The notes under the pieces are model-generated. The model searched no databases, was not told the DNA's origin, and saw nothing but the letters and a program-made list of their open reading frames with translations. The position numbers and the translations under genes are program-made. This document shows positions 1-9,574 of a stretch of DNA of 64,000 bases, one piece after another (the first letter of the stretch is position 1; the number at the start of each line of letters is the position of its first letter). Origin of the DNA: VXNJ01 sp965249595 (lineage in GTDB: Bacteria; Chloroflexota; UBA11872; VXNJ01); assembly GCA_965249595.1 (NCBI GenBank), contig OZ252242.1:1984001-2048000 (forward strand), given 5' to 3'.

Positions 1-1152
1 AACGCCGCCGGCTACGAAACGGTCCTGTGCGGCAAGATGCACTTTCAGGGGGCCGACCAGATGCACGGCTTCAAGCGCCGGATTCTCTCCGACGTACATG
101 GCGACGCCAATCCGAAATTGACGGCCGATTGGGCCGAGTGGCATCCCGAAAACGCGGCTGCCGACATGACCATGTTCACCGCAGCCGGACCGGGTGAGCA
201 TCCCTATTCCGCTTATGATGAATTCGCCACCGCCCAGGCCAGCACTTACATCCGGGCGCAGGAGAAATCCGATCAGCCCTGGGCCATGGTCGTGGGCCTG
301 ATAACCCCCCACTTTCCGTTCGTGGCCAGGCAGAAATACTGGGACATGTACTACCCTGAACACGCCGACCTGCCCGAAGTGCCGGCGCATTTCGATAACA
401 CCCACCCACACAAGCGGCGACTCGGCGAATGGTTCTCCTACACCGATGTTCCCGACGAACTGACCGCCCGGGCCCGAGCCGGTTATTACGGCTTGATCAC
501 CTACACCGACGATTGCCTGGGCGGGATATTGGAGGCCGTGGACGAATCCGGGCAAGCCGATGAGACGATCGTCGTCTACACCTCCGATCACGGCGACGGA
601 GCCGGTGAGCACGGAATGTGGAACAAGCACACGTTTTATGAAAACTCGGTCGGTATTCCGCTGCAAATCCGCTGGCCCGGCGATATACCGGCCGATGCCC
701 GTGTGGCCCAGCCGGTTTCGTTAGTTGACCTGACCAGGACGATCATCGACGCGGCAGGGGTCGAAGCCCCCGATTACTGGGTGGGTGAGAGTCTGTTGCC
801 GCTGGCCGGCGGGGAATCTGATGAGAGCGATGGGCTGGTAATTTCCGACTTCACTGCGGTCGGGGCCCGCGCAGCCTGCCGAATGGTGCGGGTCGGGAAT
901 CTCAAGTACAACTACTATCACGGCGATCCGGAAGAGCTGTTTGATCTGGCGTCCGACCCTAATGAGCTCAGCGACCAGATCGGGAACCCGGCCTATGCCA
1001 AGGCGCTGGCCAATCTGCGGGCGCTGGCGATGTCCGGATACGATCCCGAGGAGGTAACTGCTCGAGCCATGCTTTCACAAAAGAAACGCAAGCTGATCAA
1101 CGCGGGTCCTGCGTTTGAACCCAGCGGGTCCTGGGTGCCGGGCAGGCTCTAG
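1..1152 (+). CDS. Sulfatase, alkaline-phosphatase superfamily (5' end outside window)
   Basis: The reading frame is open from base 1, so the N-terminus, including the expected Cys/formylglycine motif, lies upstream of the window. The visible 383 residues belong to the type I sulfatase family (formylglycine-dependent hydrolysis of sulfate esters). Signs are a GKMHFQG segment near the start, GLITPHFPFVA in the middle, the metal-binding TSDHGDGAGEHG loop near base 580-620, and a typical sulfatase C-terminal tail (YNYYHGDPEELFDL, DPNE). A close paralog lies at the other end of the window on the minus strand (62390-63665), broken there. The substrate cannot be told from the sequence. Nearby are two further sulfatases and a carbohydrate ABC importer. 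It ends 458 bases before the converging agmatinase relic. Confidence 0.9.
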   Translation, partial: NAAGYETVLCGKMHFQGADQMHGFKRRILSDVHGDANPKLTADWAEWHPENAAADMTMFTAAGPGEHPYSAYDEFATAQASTYIRAQEKSDQPWAMVVGLITPHFPFVARQKYWDMYYPEHADLPEVPAHFDNTHPHKRRLGEWFSYTDVPDELTARARAGYYGLITYTDDCLGGILEAVDESGQADETIVVYTSDHGDGAGEHGMWNKHTFYENSVGIPLQIRWPGDIPADARVAQPVSLVDLTRTIIDAAGVEAPDYWVGESLLPLAGGESDESDGLVISDFTAVGARAACRMVRVGNLKYNYYHGDPEELFDLASDPNELSDQIGNPAYAKALANLRALAMSGYDPEEVTARAMLSQKKRKLINAGPAFEPSGSWVPGRL

Positions 1153-1609
1153 CACGGTCGGCTATTTTTGCCGGTCCCGTCGGGTGACGGCGACCACTGC
1201 ATTGTGGCCATGCCGGCCTCACGGTCCCGGCGTCAATTCCTGATGGTCGGCAATTTTTTGTACGGAACTTTGTGTGCCGGTACGCAAAAAACGTACCCGA
1301 CTGCTGGGTGTTATCGGTGCCGATTCAATTTATTGCACGCCTATCGACGGCGCTGAGTGTTAGGGCGCATTGCCATCCAGCAGATCCTTGGCTTATTGGC
1401 GGAGATGTTCGATATCCGATACAGAAGCCGCCAACCGAATTTGTACATGCGGTGGACACGTCTCCGCCTTAAGGGTCCCTGCGGGTTTACCGGATCAAAC
1501 ATCAATGGCGAGCACTCACCGAGAACCGTTGCCGTAACCGAGGGTCGAGATCGGCGGGAAGCCACTAGCCGCGCGAGTCTCCTTAAAGACCGTAGCTGCT
1601 GCTGAGCCT
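1153..1609. other. Intergenic stretch without a convincing gene
   Basis: Short open frames exist on both strands, but none shows a recognisable domain or a Shine-Dalgarno sequence at a sensible distance. The stretch separates two convergent genes. A weak hairpin with a T-rich loop (GTCGGC-TATTTTT-GCCGGTC, about 1158-1177) just after the sulfatase stop might contribute to termination. Nothing else stands out. Confidence 0.4.
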
Positions 1610-2437
1610 TTAGGCCGGTGGGAACCGGGCCGCCAGAACGTCGATTATCAGCTGGGCGGTCACCAGGGCGGTGATCTCCGAGGGGTCGTAAGCCGGCGCC
1701 ACTTCCACCAAGTCGAAGGCCACCAGGTTGTGTCGGCTCACCAGTAACTCCAAGCATTCCCGCAACTCTTGGTATCCCAGGCCGCCCACTGCCGGCGTCC
1801 CGGTGCCGGGTGCTTGGCTCGGATCTAATACGTCGATGTCGAAGGTGATATACAGGTTATCGCCCCGGGGGATCAGGTCGACAACTTGCCGCGGCCCCAG
1901 TTGACGGAACCGGGCGGTAGTGATTACGAGATTACCGTCGGCTTGGGACTCTTCGTATTGCTTTCGGCGGGCGCGTCGTATTCCCACCGACGTAATTTGA
2001 TCGACGAAAGGCAATTCGCGGCAGCGGCGGATTGGGTTTCCATGGGTCCGGAACACCCCCTGTACATCGTGGTTGTAGTCCATGTGGGCGTCGAAGTGGA
2101 CGATGTTCAAGGGGGCAAAGCGGCTCAGGCCGCGAACGGCCGGGAAGGTGATGGCATGGTCGCCGCCCACGATCACCGGCAGGGCCCCCCGGGCCGCGAC
2201 CTTCTCCACGGCCTGGCTCAGCTTGTCGAAGTTGATCGTCACGTCTGAGGGGACCACGGTGACGTTGCCGCAGTCGGCCATGGTCACGCCCTTTAGCAAC
2301 TCGCCGCCGGCGTCGATGTCGAAAAACCCCTCGGCTTCCCGCTGCGCGCCCATGGGGTCGGAGTAGACGTGGGCGCGGGGAACATCCCGGATGGCCTCGG
2401 GCCCGAACCTGGCGCCGGGCCGGCCGAAGGTGCCTTG
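1610..2437 (-). pseudogene. Agmatinase/arginase-family ureohydrolase, 5' end truncated by an IS relic
   Basis: Ureohydrolases of this family hydrolyse agmatine or related guanidino compounds with a binuclear manganese centre. The metal ligands are visible in order: GGDHAITFP, FDAHMDY and FDIDVLDPSQAPGTGTP. The conserved GTFGRPGARFGPEAIR segment, normally about 30-60 residues into the protein, is reached almost at once. The open frame runs on to 2482 (GTG). However, beyond about 2437 the opposite strand encodes conserved transposase sequence, so the first residues there look like read-through into the element. The gene has probably lost its own start and first 30-50 codons to insertion. The remainder has no frameshift, so a short functional product from the 2482 GTG cannot be fully excluded. 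Confidence 0.7.
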
Positions 2438-3210
2438 GTCATACGTAAAGGCAGAGCCAACCCCCACAGAGGCGCGGCGCACTTCCTTGTCGAGACTATC
2501 CGCCGGGTGCGTGATGCCGGTGCGGGAGGAGAGATTACGGTCAGGGCCGACTCGGGCTTTTACAGTCGCCGCCTAATCGGTGCCTGTAGAAAGCTGGACG
2601 TGCGCTTCTCGGTTACTGTCCGCCAGCACTCCGGCCTGCGGCGGCAGATCGAAGAGATAGCGGAGGAGGACTGGTCCGATACCGTACTGGCTCCGATGGC
2701 GGCGCCGACGTGGCCGAGATAGCCTATACGCCCTTCCAGGGCCGCCAACCGCTGCGCCTGATCGTAAGACGGGTCCGGCCCTCCCCGGGGTCGCAGTACG
2801 AACCGCTCTTTGATTACGCCTACCATGGCTTCATCACCGACAGGCAGGGAGATCATCTCTCCCTCGAGGCCGATCACCGCCGCCACGCCGAGGTAGAGAA
2901 CGCGATACGGGATCGCAAATACGGAGTGGGTCTCAACCATCTGCCAGCGGGGAAGTTTGCCGCCAACGGCGATGTGGCTGGCGGTACAGGTAATCGCCCG
3001 CAATCTCGGCCGCTGGCTCACTGTAATCGGTGCTGGCGACGGCCGAGTCGTTACCACCCCCACCCTGCGGCGCCGGATATTCGCCCTGCCGGGACGCCTG
3101 ACCAGATCGGCGCGTCGCCACACCCTGCATCTGCCGTCGCCCTGGCCCTGGGCCAGACGCGTGGAAGCGTTGCTTACCCGGCTGCGGGCGCTGCCGCAGC
3201 CCGTCTGACC
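2435..3210 (+). mobile_element. IS1380-type DDE transposase relic (PF13701-like), frameshifted
   Basis: Three consecutive frames together give the C-terminal two-thirds of an IS1380-family transposase. Frame one has RKGRANPHRGAAHF and the catalytic-Asp segment VRADSGFYSRRL. Frame two, from about 2700, has YHGFITDRQGDHLSLEADHR and the catalytic-Glu segment HAEVENAIRDRKYGVGLNHL. Frame three, from about 2965, has WLAVQVIARNLGRW. The N-terminus is missing and the frame breaks near 2700 and 2965, so the element is dead. I could not identify terminal inverted repeats. Its left edge abuts the truncated agmatinase, which explains that gene's missing 5' end. Confidence 0.8.
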
Positions 3211-3429
3211 GCGCGGCCGCGGGCCGCCCAGTTATCAATCTCTCCAAAGCTCCAGCGTTAAGCGTGTCCTTTATCGCTCCCAATGGGGCTTTGCGGCCAA
3301 TTACGGGGCGGTTGCCAGGGAAAACGGTAGCCAAGGGCGCGGCAACGATGCAAGTGGCGTCGGCAATTGCCTCAACAACGACCTGCAGGCTCTGCAAACG
3401 TCAATACCGGAAAATTTCGGTGGATTCGA

Positions 3430-3845
3430 GCTAAAGCGCCTGACGTGTTTGGCGATCTGCTGGTTGGGGAACCTCTGCGCGGCCCCAGAGAGCAGGTTAT
3501 GCAGATCTACGTTGACAAGTACATGCCCTAGAAGCTGACGAAGAACCCGGATGCAACCTTTGCGACCATGAAGTATTTCGCCTCGCCTGGGCCCAACCAC
3601 GACATCAACATCATTGCTGACCGGGCGATGCCCTGTAGTACGGCGATGGAATCCTACGAGCTCTACGAAAAAGAGCCGTGGAAGACGCTTGCTACGGCAA
3701 GAATCGCCAGATCCTTCCCGAGCACTTTAACGTTCAGCCGGCCATGAACCGCTGGGTTGAAAAAGCCGCACTGGGCGAATTTACCGTCGAGGAAGCCCTC
3801 GAAGGTATGGACGCCGAAGTTCAGGAGATCATCTCCGGCGGCTAA
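3430..3845 (+). pseudogene. Extracellular solute-binding protein (ABC sugar importer), C-terminal relic
   Basis: A decayed tail of a family 1-like solute-binding protein. The first frame reads GDLLVGEPLRGPREQV, then an in-frame TAG (3529-3531), then KNPDATFATMKYFASPG and a helix-rich segment. The frame shifts near 3688 and continues as ILPEHFNVQPAMNRW, then VEEALEGMDAEVQEI, stopping at 3843-3845. The last stretch is typical of the C-terminal helix of sugar-binding lipoproteins. The N-terminal half is absent. It faces the permease operon at 4750-6578 from the opposite strand, so if it was once that importer's partner, a rearrangement has separated them; this is inference. Confidence 0.65.
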
Positions 3846-4749
3846 ACCTGTCCATCGACCACTTTATAAGGGTTATTCAGCGTATTCAACTTAACTGGGC
3901 TGGTAGGCGGGGGCCACACAAGTGGTTTCAACCCAGTTTCTCTTTTGTGTCAATCACGCCGAAACACCGATGACCGCGGCCAGCGCGCTCGGTTCGGCCC
4001 GGATGTCGATCGCGTCGAATGGTGACCTAAATCCGCGCCTGACCCCGACTGGCTTGACCCGGCCCAGCGCCGAAAACTAATAAACATTCCAAGTTCCGCT
4101 GCGGTACCAGAGCAGCGAATGAGTTTCGGGCCGCAGCGTCAAACCGCGAGACGCCATTTGAGTGCTCGGGTCATGCCCGCCACCCCTCAGAGCGCCAATA
4201 TCTCGGATCAATGTCCGTAGGAGTCAAAAGTTGTGCCGGCTCGAGTTTCCTGGTCGCGTCGCCGTGCACTCCGTTCGACGGTGCGGTTATGTCGTCATCG
4301 CGATGCTCGGCGACGAATTCAGCCAAGTCGACCGCATACAGACTGTTGCGGGTGGACCCGAGCCTTTCGGCCAATTGGTCTAGGGATAATAAAGATCGTA
4401 CGGGAGCGAAATCGCAGTCTTCTTGCGCCTGTTATACCGAGGTATCACCGTCCCCTCGCACCCGTCGAATCAACGCAAGGTTTTGAAACCGGCGTTAACC
4501 GGACCAATTGACTCTTGTGCGGCTTCAACCAGGCAGACGCCGGCGGCACATCCTCGCCAAAGTCGCCCCCCGGAGCAGTTGGCCGACCCGGCCAGTTCCT
4601 CCGACCCAGATTGCAACCAGTTCCCGTGACCGGAAACTCGCAGTGGACGGGCATTTTAACCTGCCGATCACCTTCCGGATGAGTGGGCCCGGTCAGCGAA
4701 AGGTCCCAGTCGATGTCCCGATATTGGGCCAACGGATCGGCCGCGGGAA
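3846..4749. other. About 900 bases with no assignable gene
   Basis: This region is downstream of the permease operon (minus strand) and of the solute-binding relic (plus strand). Two minus-strand open stretches (4445-4732 and 4171-4374) have protein-like composition; the second contains the helix-like segment AERLGSTRNSLYAVDLAEF. They are in different frames, lack clear starts, and I recognise no family. They may be the remains of a third gene of the importer operon. Confidence 0.4.
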
Positions 4750-5640
4750 TTAACCCTTAATGCCGCTCATTACGATTCCCTGCGTGAACAGTCTCTGCAG
4801 GATCACATAAACAATGAACAACGGGATCGCCGAGACGGCTGTGCCAGCCATCAGCAAGCCCCAGGGGATGATCTCGCCCTTCATGCTGGCAAGGCCCACC
4901 TGAATCGTGTACATGTGACCTTGACTGATCACTACCAGCGGCCAGAGGAAATTGTTCCAGGAACCGGTAAAGGTGAATATCGCCAGGGCCGCCAGGGCCG
5001 GCTTCGCATTTGGCAGGATGATCTGAAAGAGGACCCGCAGCCAGCTGCAGCCATCGATTCGGGCGGCGTCTTCGAGTTCGCGAGGCATGTTGAGCATGAA
5101 CTGACGAATCAGGAATACGCCGAAGAATTCAACCAGCTGGATCGAGGCGATCCCCTGGTAGGTATTGGACCAGCCAAGTTCGTTAACGATGATGTAGCTG
5201 GGAATTAAGCGAACCTGGATCGGAATCATCATCGCGCCCAGGAACACGAAGAACCAGAAATCCCGGCCCGGCCAGCGCAGGCGGGCAAACGCGTAACCGC
5301 ACAACACCGTAAAGATCATATTTGAACCAACGATGATGAAGCCCAGCACAAAGCTGTTAATCAGCCAGCGCACGATCGAGTAGTCGCGGAAAAGTATCAG
5401 GTAGTTCTCAAGATAGAACGAATTGGGAAGGAAGTTAACGCCCGCCTCAAAAATCTCGCGCTCTTGCTTCAGCGAAGCCGAAATCATCCATACGTAAGGG
5501 ATGGTTACGAAGAGGATTCCAACTATCAGTAGCGCATAGAGGATGGTCCGGCCAAGGCGGCGGATTATCGCGACCCGCTGCGAGCGGATGGGGGACATGT
5601 CAGCGACGCCAGCCTGCGGAACGGTTTGCACTTTGGCCAT
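4750..5640 (-). CDS. Carbohydrate ABC transporter permease, MalG type
   Basis: A 296-residue inner-membrane permease of a sugar (CUT1) importer. Six hydrophobic segments are visible, starting with ILYALLIVGILFVTIPYVW. The cytoplasmic coupling (EAA) loop ELEDAARIDGCSW, about residue 185-200, would contact the ATPase. The ATG (5638-5640) directly follows the stop codon of the upstream MalF-type gene once that gene's frameshift is corrected, so the two are translationally adjacent in one operon. No ATPase or intact binding protein is encoded here; CUT1 systems often borrow a shared MsmX-type ATPase. The substrate is unknown, but divergent sulfatases suggest a sulfated sugar or polyol. Confidence 0.93.
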   Translation of the reverse strand: MAKVQTVPQAGVADMSPIRSQRVAIIRRLGRTILYALLIVGILFVTIPYVWMISASLKQEREIFEAGVNFLPNSFYLENYLILFRDYSIVRWLINSFVLGFIIVGSNMIFTVLCGYAFARLRWPGRDFWFFVFLGAMMIPIQVRLIPSYIIVNELGWSNTYQGIASIQLVEFFGVFLIRQFMLNMPRELEDAARIDGCSWLRVLFQIILPNAKPALAALAIFTFTGSWNNFLWPLVVISQGHMYTIQVGLASMKGEIIPWGLLMAGTAVSAIPLFIVYVILQRLFTQGIVMSGIKG

Positions 5641-6578
5641 CTAGAGGTATTCCGTGCGGGAGCCGATGAGTTTGAATTGGAGAAGCGAGAGCGAAAAAAT
5701 CAGGACGAATATGAATAACGAAACGGCGCTGGCAAACCCCATCCGGAAGAATTCGAACGCATTCTGTACATGTAAAAGACCATGACGTTGGTGGCGTTTA
5801 CCGGCCCGCCGCCAGTCATTATGTAAATGACCGCGAATGAATTCTGAGTTGCCCGCAGGATACCCAGAACCAGCACGAATAGGGTTGTCGGCATCAGCAG
5901 CGGGATAACGACATAGCGGAAGGTTTTTATGGCGTTCGCGCCGTCGATTCTGGCGGCCTCCTTCAACTCGGTCGGTATTCCCTGGAGGCCGGCCAAGTAA
6001 ATTACCGTAAAGTAGCCGACCTCGCGCCAGACGAAGGTGATGATCACGGTGGGCATCGCCAATACCGGGTCGGAATGCCAGCGCAGGTCGGGAAAACCGG
6101 CCAGGTTCAACAGACCGTTCATGAATCCAAATTCGGGATCAAATATCCAGGCCCAAATTACGGCCGTGGCAACCAGTGAGGTCACGACCGGCGAGTAATA
6201 GAGCCCGCGCAGGGCCGTTTCGGCGCGAATCCCCTGGTTTAACGCCAGCGCCGTGCCCAACGCTCCGGTAACCATGATTCCCACCGAGGCAACCACGAAT
6301 ACAAAGGTGTTCCACATGATGCGGATGAAATCTGGCTTGGTAATAAGCTCGGAGAAGTGGCTAAAGCCCACAAAGGATCGGAGCTCTATCGGGTCAAGCG
6401 GGTTCCAGCGGAAGAAGGCCAAGTAGAACGAAGCAAACACCGGGACGAACGTAAATACCAAGAAAAAAATGAAAGCCGGCGTGAAGAATAGGATCCCGCT
6501 GCGCGCTTCATCATTGCGCCAGACGCGCACAAAAGCCGACCAAATACCCGAGCGCGGCCGGCGTGATGCAGTTCGCAT
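5641..6578 (-). CDS. Carbohydrate ABC transporter permease, MalF type (single-base frameshift near the C-terminus)
   Basis: First permease of the importer operon. Transmembrane helices begin with SGILFFTPAFIFFLVF, and the EAA coupling loop is ELKEAARIDGANAIKTF. The open frame runs out at 5700 with a non-helical tail, but inserting one base near 5765 restores a final transmembrane helix (SLFIFVLIFSLSLL). The restored C-terminus QFKLIGSRTEYL ends at 5641-5643, immediately before the MalG start. That precise fit suggests either a recent lesion or a base missing from the assembly. I prefer the ATG at 6578 because GGAG lies 9 bases upstream; the ATG at 6596 would bury that site. Confidence 0.85.
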
Positions 6579-6726
6579 TAAAGGGTCTCCAACCACCGGC
6601 CACTTACGCGGTGGCTCGTGGACGATATTACCAATTTTTGGCCTGTATGCAACGATCAGCTAGGTAAAAATCATTCTTTATTCCCGCCTTTTCTAGTTGG
6701 CGGAATTCGCATTGGACCGTGCAGCG

Positions 6727-8127
6727 ATGGCTGATCGACGACCGAATTTATTGTTACTACTGCCCGATCAGCACCGGTGGGATTTCAATCCCTGGAATAC
6801 GCAGGTGCCGGTTCAGATGCCAAACCTTGCGCAGTTGGCGGCGCACGGCGTCCGCTTTGATCAGGCCATCGCCAACTGCCCGCTTTGCGCTCCAGCGCGA
6901 GCATCGCTGGCTTCCGGGCGATCTTACGGCCGCTGCGGGGTTGTGGATAACCGGCAGGACTTTCCGCTGGATCTGCCGACGTTTTATCAATCGCTACAGG
7001 CGAGCGGATACGAAGTCTGCGGCACCGGTAAATTTGACCTGCACAAGACGACGCCGCGCTGGAATCTCGATGGCTCGCGCTTGTTGTCCGAATGGGGATT
7101 TACGCGCGGAATCGATAACGAAGGCAAGCGCGACGGTGAGCGTACGTATACGGCACACGGGCCCCAGGGGCCCTACTTGGCCTACCTGGCTTCACTTGGC
7201 CTCGCTGACGCCCACTCCGAAGATTTTTCTAAGCGCGGCGTGGTCGGCACCAGCGGCGACAGCATGGGCGAAACGTTCCCAACACCGTTGCCGGACCACG
7301 CCTACTGTGACAATTGGATTGCAAGCAACACCATCGACGTCCTCAGTCAATTACCGGAAGGGAAACCCTGGTTCTGCCAGGTCAATTTCACCGGTCCGCA
7401 CGAACCAAACGACATCACGCAGTCGATGTGGGACGGTTGCCAAGGAATTGACTTCCCGTTACCGATCGATTCAACCCGGCACGATGCCGATTTCCACAAC
7501 CGCGCCCGCCAAAACTATTCCGCCATGCTGGAAAACATCGATGCCCGAATTGGCGAAATCCTCGCCGCGATCGAGAAACGGGGCGAACTTGACAACACGG
7601 TAATCGTTTACTCCTCCGACCATGGTGAACTGCTGGGCGATCATGACGAATGGCAAAAGTCGCGGCCGTGGCACAGCTCGATCGCCGTGCCGCTGGTAGT
7701 CGCCGGTCCCGGCGCGGCAGTTGGCCAAACCAGTTCCGCCTTGGTACAAATTACCGACCTGGCGGCCACCTTCCTCGACTTCGCCGCAGCGGCGCCGCTG
7801 CCGGACATGGACTCAACTTCATTTAGGCCCGTGCTGGGGGATCCATCGCTCCAGCATCGTCAGCGCGTCTTTTCAGCCCTGACCAACGCCGCTCAACAAT
7901 CCGGCAATGCGGGCGCCGATGAGAACCCCAAATATGTCTGGGACTGCATATTCGACGGTCGCTTTAAACTGGTTCGGCAACACGGTCAAGGGCTGGCGCC
8001 GCAGCTGTTCGATTTGGACGAAGATCCCAGTGAGACGACCGATATTGCCGATGCTCGGCCCTCCTTAACAGCCGAATTGATCCAACTTCGCAACGACGAA
8101 AACCACCGCACCGGTTTGCGGTTCTAG
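6727..8127 (+). CDS. Sulfatase (formylglycine-dependent)
   Basis: A 466-residue type I sulfatase. The first metal-ligand region is LLPDQHRWD (about residue 11-19). The modification motif C-A-P-A-R is at residues 54-58, where Cys54 would become formylglycine; the fourth position is Ala rather than the more common Ser. The second metal loop SSDHGELLGDHDEW lies near residue 297, and the C-terminus has the LFDLDEDPSETTDIA tail. There is no signal peptide, so it should act in the cytoplasm. I chose the ATG at 6727 over an upstream in-frame TTG at 6697 because homologous sulfatases start just before the RPNLLLLLPDQHR strand. It is divergent from the permease operon and 13 bases ahead of a paralog, suggesting co-expression. 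No formylglycine-generating enzyme is seen in the window. Confidence 0.93.
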   Translation: MADRRPNLLLLLPDQHRWDFNPWNTQVPVQMPNLAQLAAHGVRFDQAIANCPLCAPARASLASGRSYGRCGVVDNRQDFPLDLPTFYQSLQASGYEVCGTGKFDLHKTTPRWNLDGSRLLSEWGFTRGIDNEGKRDGERTYTAHGPQGPYLAYLASLGLADAHSEDFSKRGVVGTSGDSMGETFPTPLPDHAYCDNWIASNTIDVLSQLPEGKPWFCQVNFTGPHEPNDITQSMWDGCQGIDFPLPIDSTRHDADFHNRARQNYSAMLENIDARIGEILAAIEKRGELDNTVIVYSSDHGELLGDHDEWQKSRPWHSSIAVPLVVAGPGAAVGQTSSALVQITDLAATFLDFAAAAPLPDMDSTSFRPVLGDPSLQHRQRVFSALTNAAQQSGNAGADENPKYVWDCIFDGRFKLVRQHGQGLAPQLFDLDEDPSETTDIADARPSLTAELIQLRNDENHRTGLRF

Positions 8128-8140
8128 AAAGACCTGACCT

Positions 8141-9520
8141 ATGGCTGTCAACCAACCAAATATTCTTTTCATCTTCCCCGACCAGCACCGCTGGGACTGG
8201 GGTCCTTGGAACAGCGACCTTGACCTGAACATGCCCAACCTGGCCGCACTGGCCAAGCGCGGTGTGCGATTTGAAAACGTCGTGTGCAGTTCGCCGCTGT
8301 GCGCACCGTCACGGGCCTGTCTGGCGCAGGGCCTAAATTTCTGGCGCTGCGGGGTAAATGACAACGGGCAGGATACGCCGCTGGACGGGCAATACTTCTA
8401 CCGAAATCTGCGTGATGCTGGTTACGAGGTTTGCGGGGTCGGCAAAGTCGATTTGCACAAGGGGACCGCGGAATGGCACACCGACGGATCAAGCTGGTTG
8501 GACAAGTGGGGATTTACCCGCGGCATCGACTCGGAAGGAAAGCATGCCGGCGCCGGCGGTGGACGTGAGAAGCCGAGGGGGCCGTACATGGCGATGCTCC
8601 ATCAAAAGGGGTGGGCCGAGACCCACGCCGACGACCTAATTTCCCGCGATCGGTTCCTCAGTACCGATCCAACACCGTTGCCAGAGGACCTCTATTCCGA
8701 TAACTGGATCGCCCAGAACTGCCTCGACGTACTAGGACAGGTGGAGGTTGGCACCCCGTGGTTTATGCAAATCAACTACACCGGTCCCCACGAACCCAAC
8801 GACATAACCCAGTCGATGTGGGATTCGGTTCAGGGCCGCACTTACCCGCAGCCCTGGGACAGTACCCAGTACGAAGAATCCGACCACGTCCGCATCCGCC
8901 AAAACTATGCGGCCATGATTGAGAACATCGACCGCCACACCGGCGCGATATTGGCTGCAATCGCGAAGCGGGGCGAATTGGACAACACCATAGTCGTGTA
9001 TTCATCCGACCATGGCGAAGCCCTGGGCGACCATGATTGCTGGGAAAAATCCCACTTTTACCAAGGTCCTTTGGCGGTGCCGCTGGTAATTGCCGGGCCG
9101 GGAATAGCATCGGGCGCGGTGTCGGAAGCATTGGTCCAGATCAACGACCTGGGCCCAACCTTTCTGGATCTGGCCGGCGCCGAGCCGCTCGACGACGTTG
9201 ACGGGGCATCCCTGCGACCGGTGCTCGAAGGCCGCGCCCGAGGCGTTCACGACTACGTGTACTCGGGCCTGCGCCAGGGCACCGGAACCGGACTGGGCCA
9301 CCGCGGACTCGCCCTTGAAAGAAAGTTTGATTTGAGCTACGACGGGCGCTACAAATTCGTAATCGACCATGTTGAAGGCAATGAACTGCTCTTCGACCGC
9401 CAGATCGACCCATCTGAATCCGAAAATCGTATCGAGGAACTACCCGAAGTGGCCAATCGTCTGCGCGCTGCCTTGGCGCGCCAGACCGGGGCCGGCCAGA
9501 CGTCCGGGCCTACCCGGTAG
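8141..9520 (+). CDS. Sulfatase (formylglycine-dependent), paralog of the preceding gene
   Basis: 459 residues, aligning end to end with the gene just upstream (shared PDQHRWD, GPHEPNDITQSMWD and SSDHGE.LGDHD blocks), so the pair arose by tandem duplication. The modification motif is the canonical C-A-P-S-R at residues 54-58. The metal-binding SDHGEALGDHDCW loop is near residue 288, and the tail ELLFDRQIDPSESENR is typical. No signal peptide is present. The 13-base gap to the upstream gene indicates one transcript. The two enzymes differ in the substrate-facing middle and C-terminal parts, so they may act on different sulfate positions of one imported compound (inference). Confidence 0.93.
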   Translation: MAVNQPNILFIFPDQHRWDWGPWNSDLDLNMPNLAALAKRGVRFENVVCSSPLCAPSRACLAQGLNFWRCGVNDNGQDTPLDGQYFYRNLRDAGYEVCGVGKVDLHKGTAEWHTDGSSWLDKWGFTRGIDSEGKHAGAGGGREKPRGPYMAMLHQKGWAETHADDLISRDRFLSTDPTPLPEDLYSDNWIAQNCLDVLGQVEVGTPWFMQINYTGPHEPNDITQSMWDSVQGRTYPQPWDSTQYEESDHVRIRQNYAAMIENIDRHTGAILAAIAKRGELDNTIVVYSSDHGEALGDHDCWEKSHFYQGPLAVPLVIAGPGIASGAVSEALVQINDLGPTFLDLAGAEPLDDVDGASLRPVLEGRARGVHDYVYSGLRQGTGTGLGHRGLALERKFDLSYDGRYKFVIDHVEGNELLFDRQIDPSESENRIEELPEVANRLRAALARQTGAGQTSGPTR

Positions 9521-9574
9521 GGCGGCGGCGGACGCACCGCCGCTTCCAACCCAGGTAATTTCCAGGCTAGGAAC

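Noticed and set aside
4171..4374. Sigma-factor-like helix (AERLGSTRNSLY) on the minus strand
   Set aside because: The similarity covers only about a dozen residues, has no upstream or downstream sigma-factor regions, and lacks a start; too weak to call.
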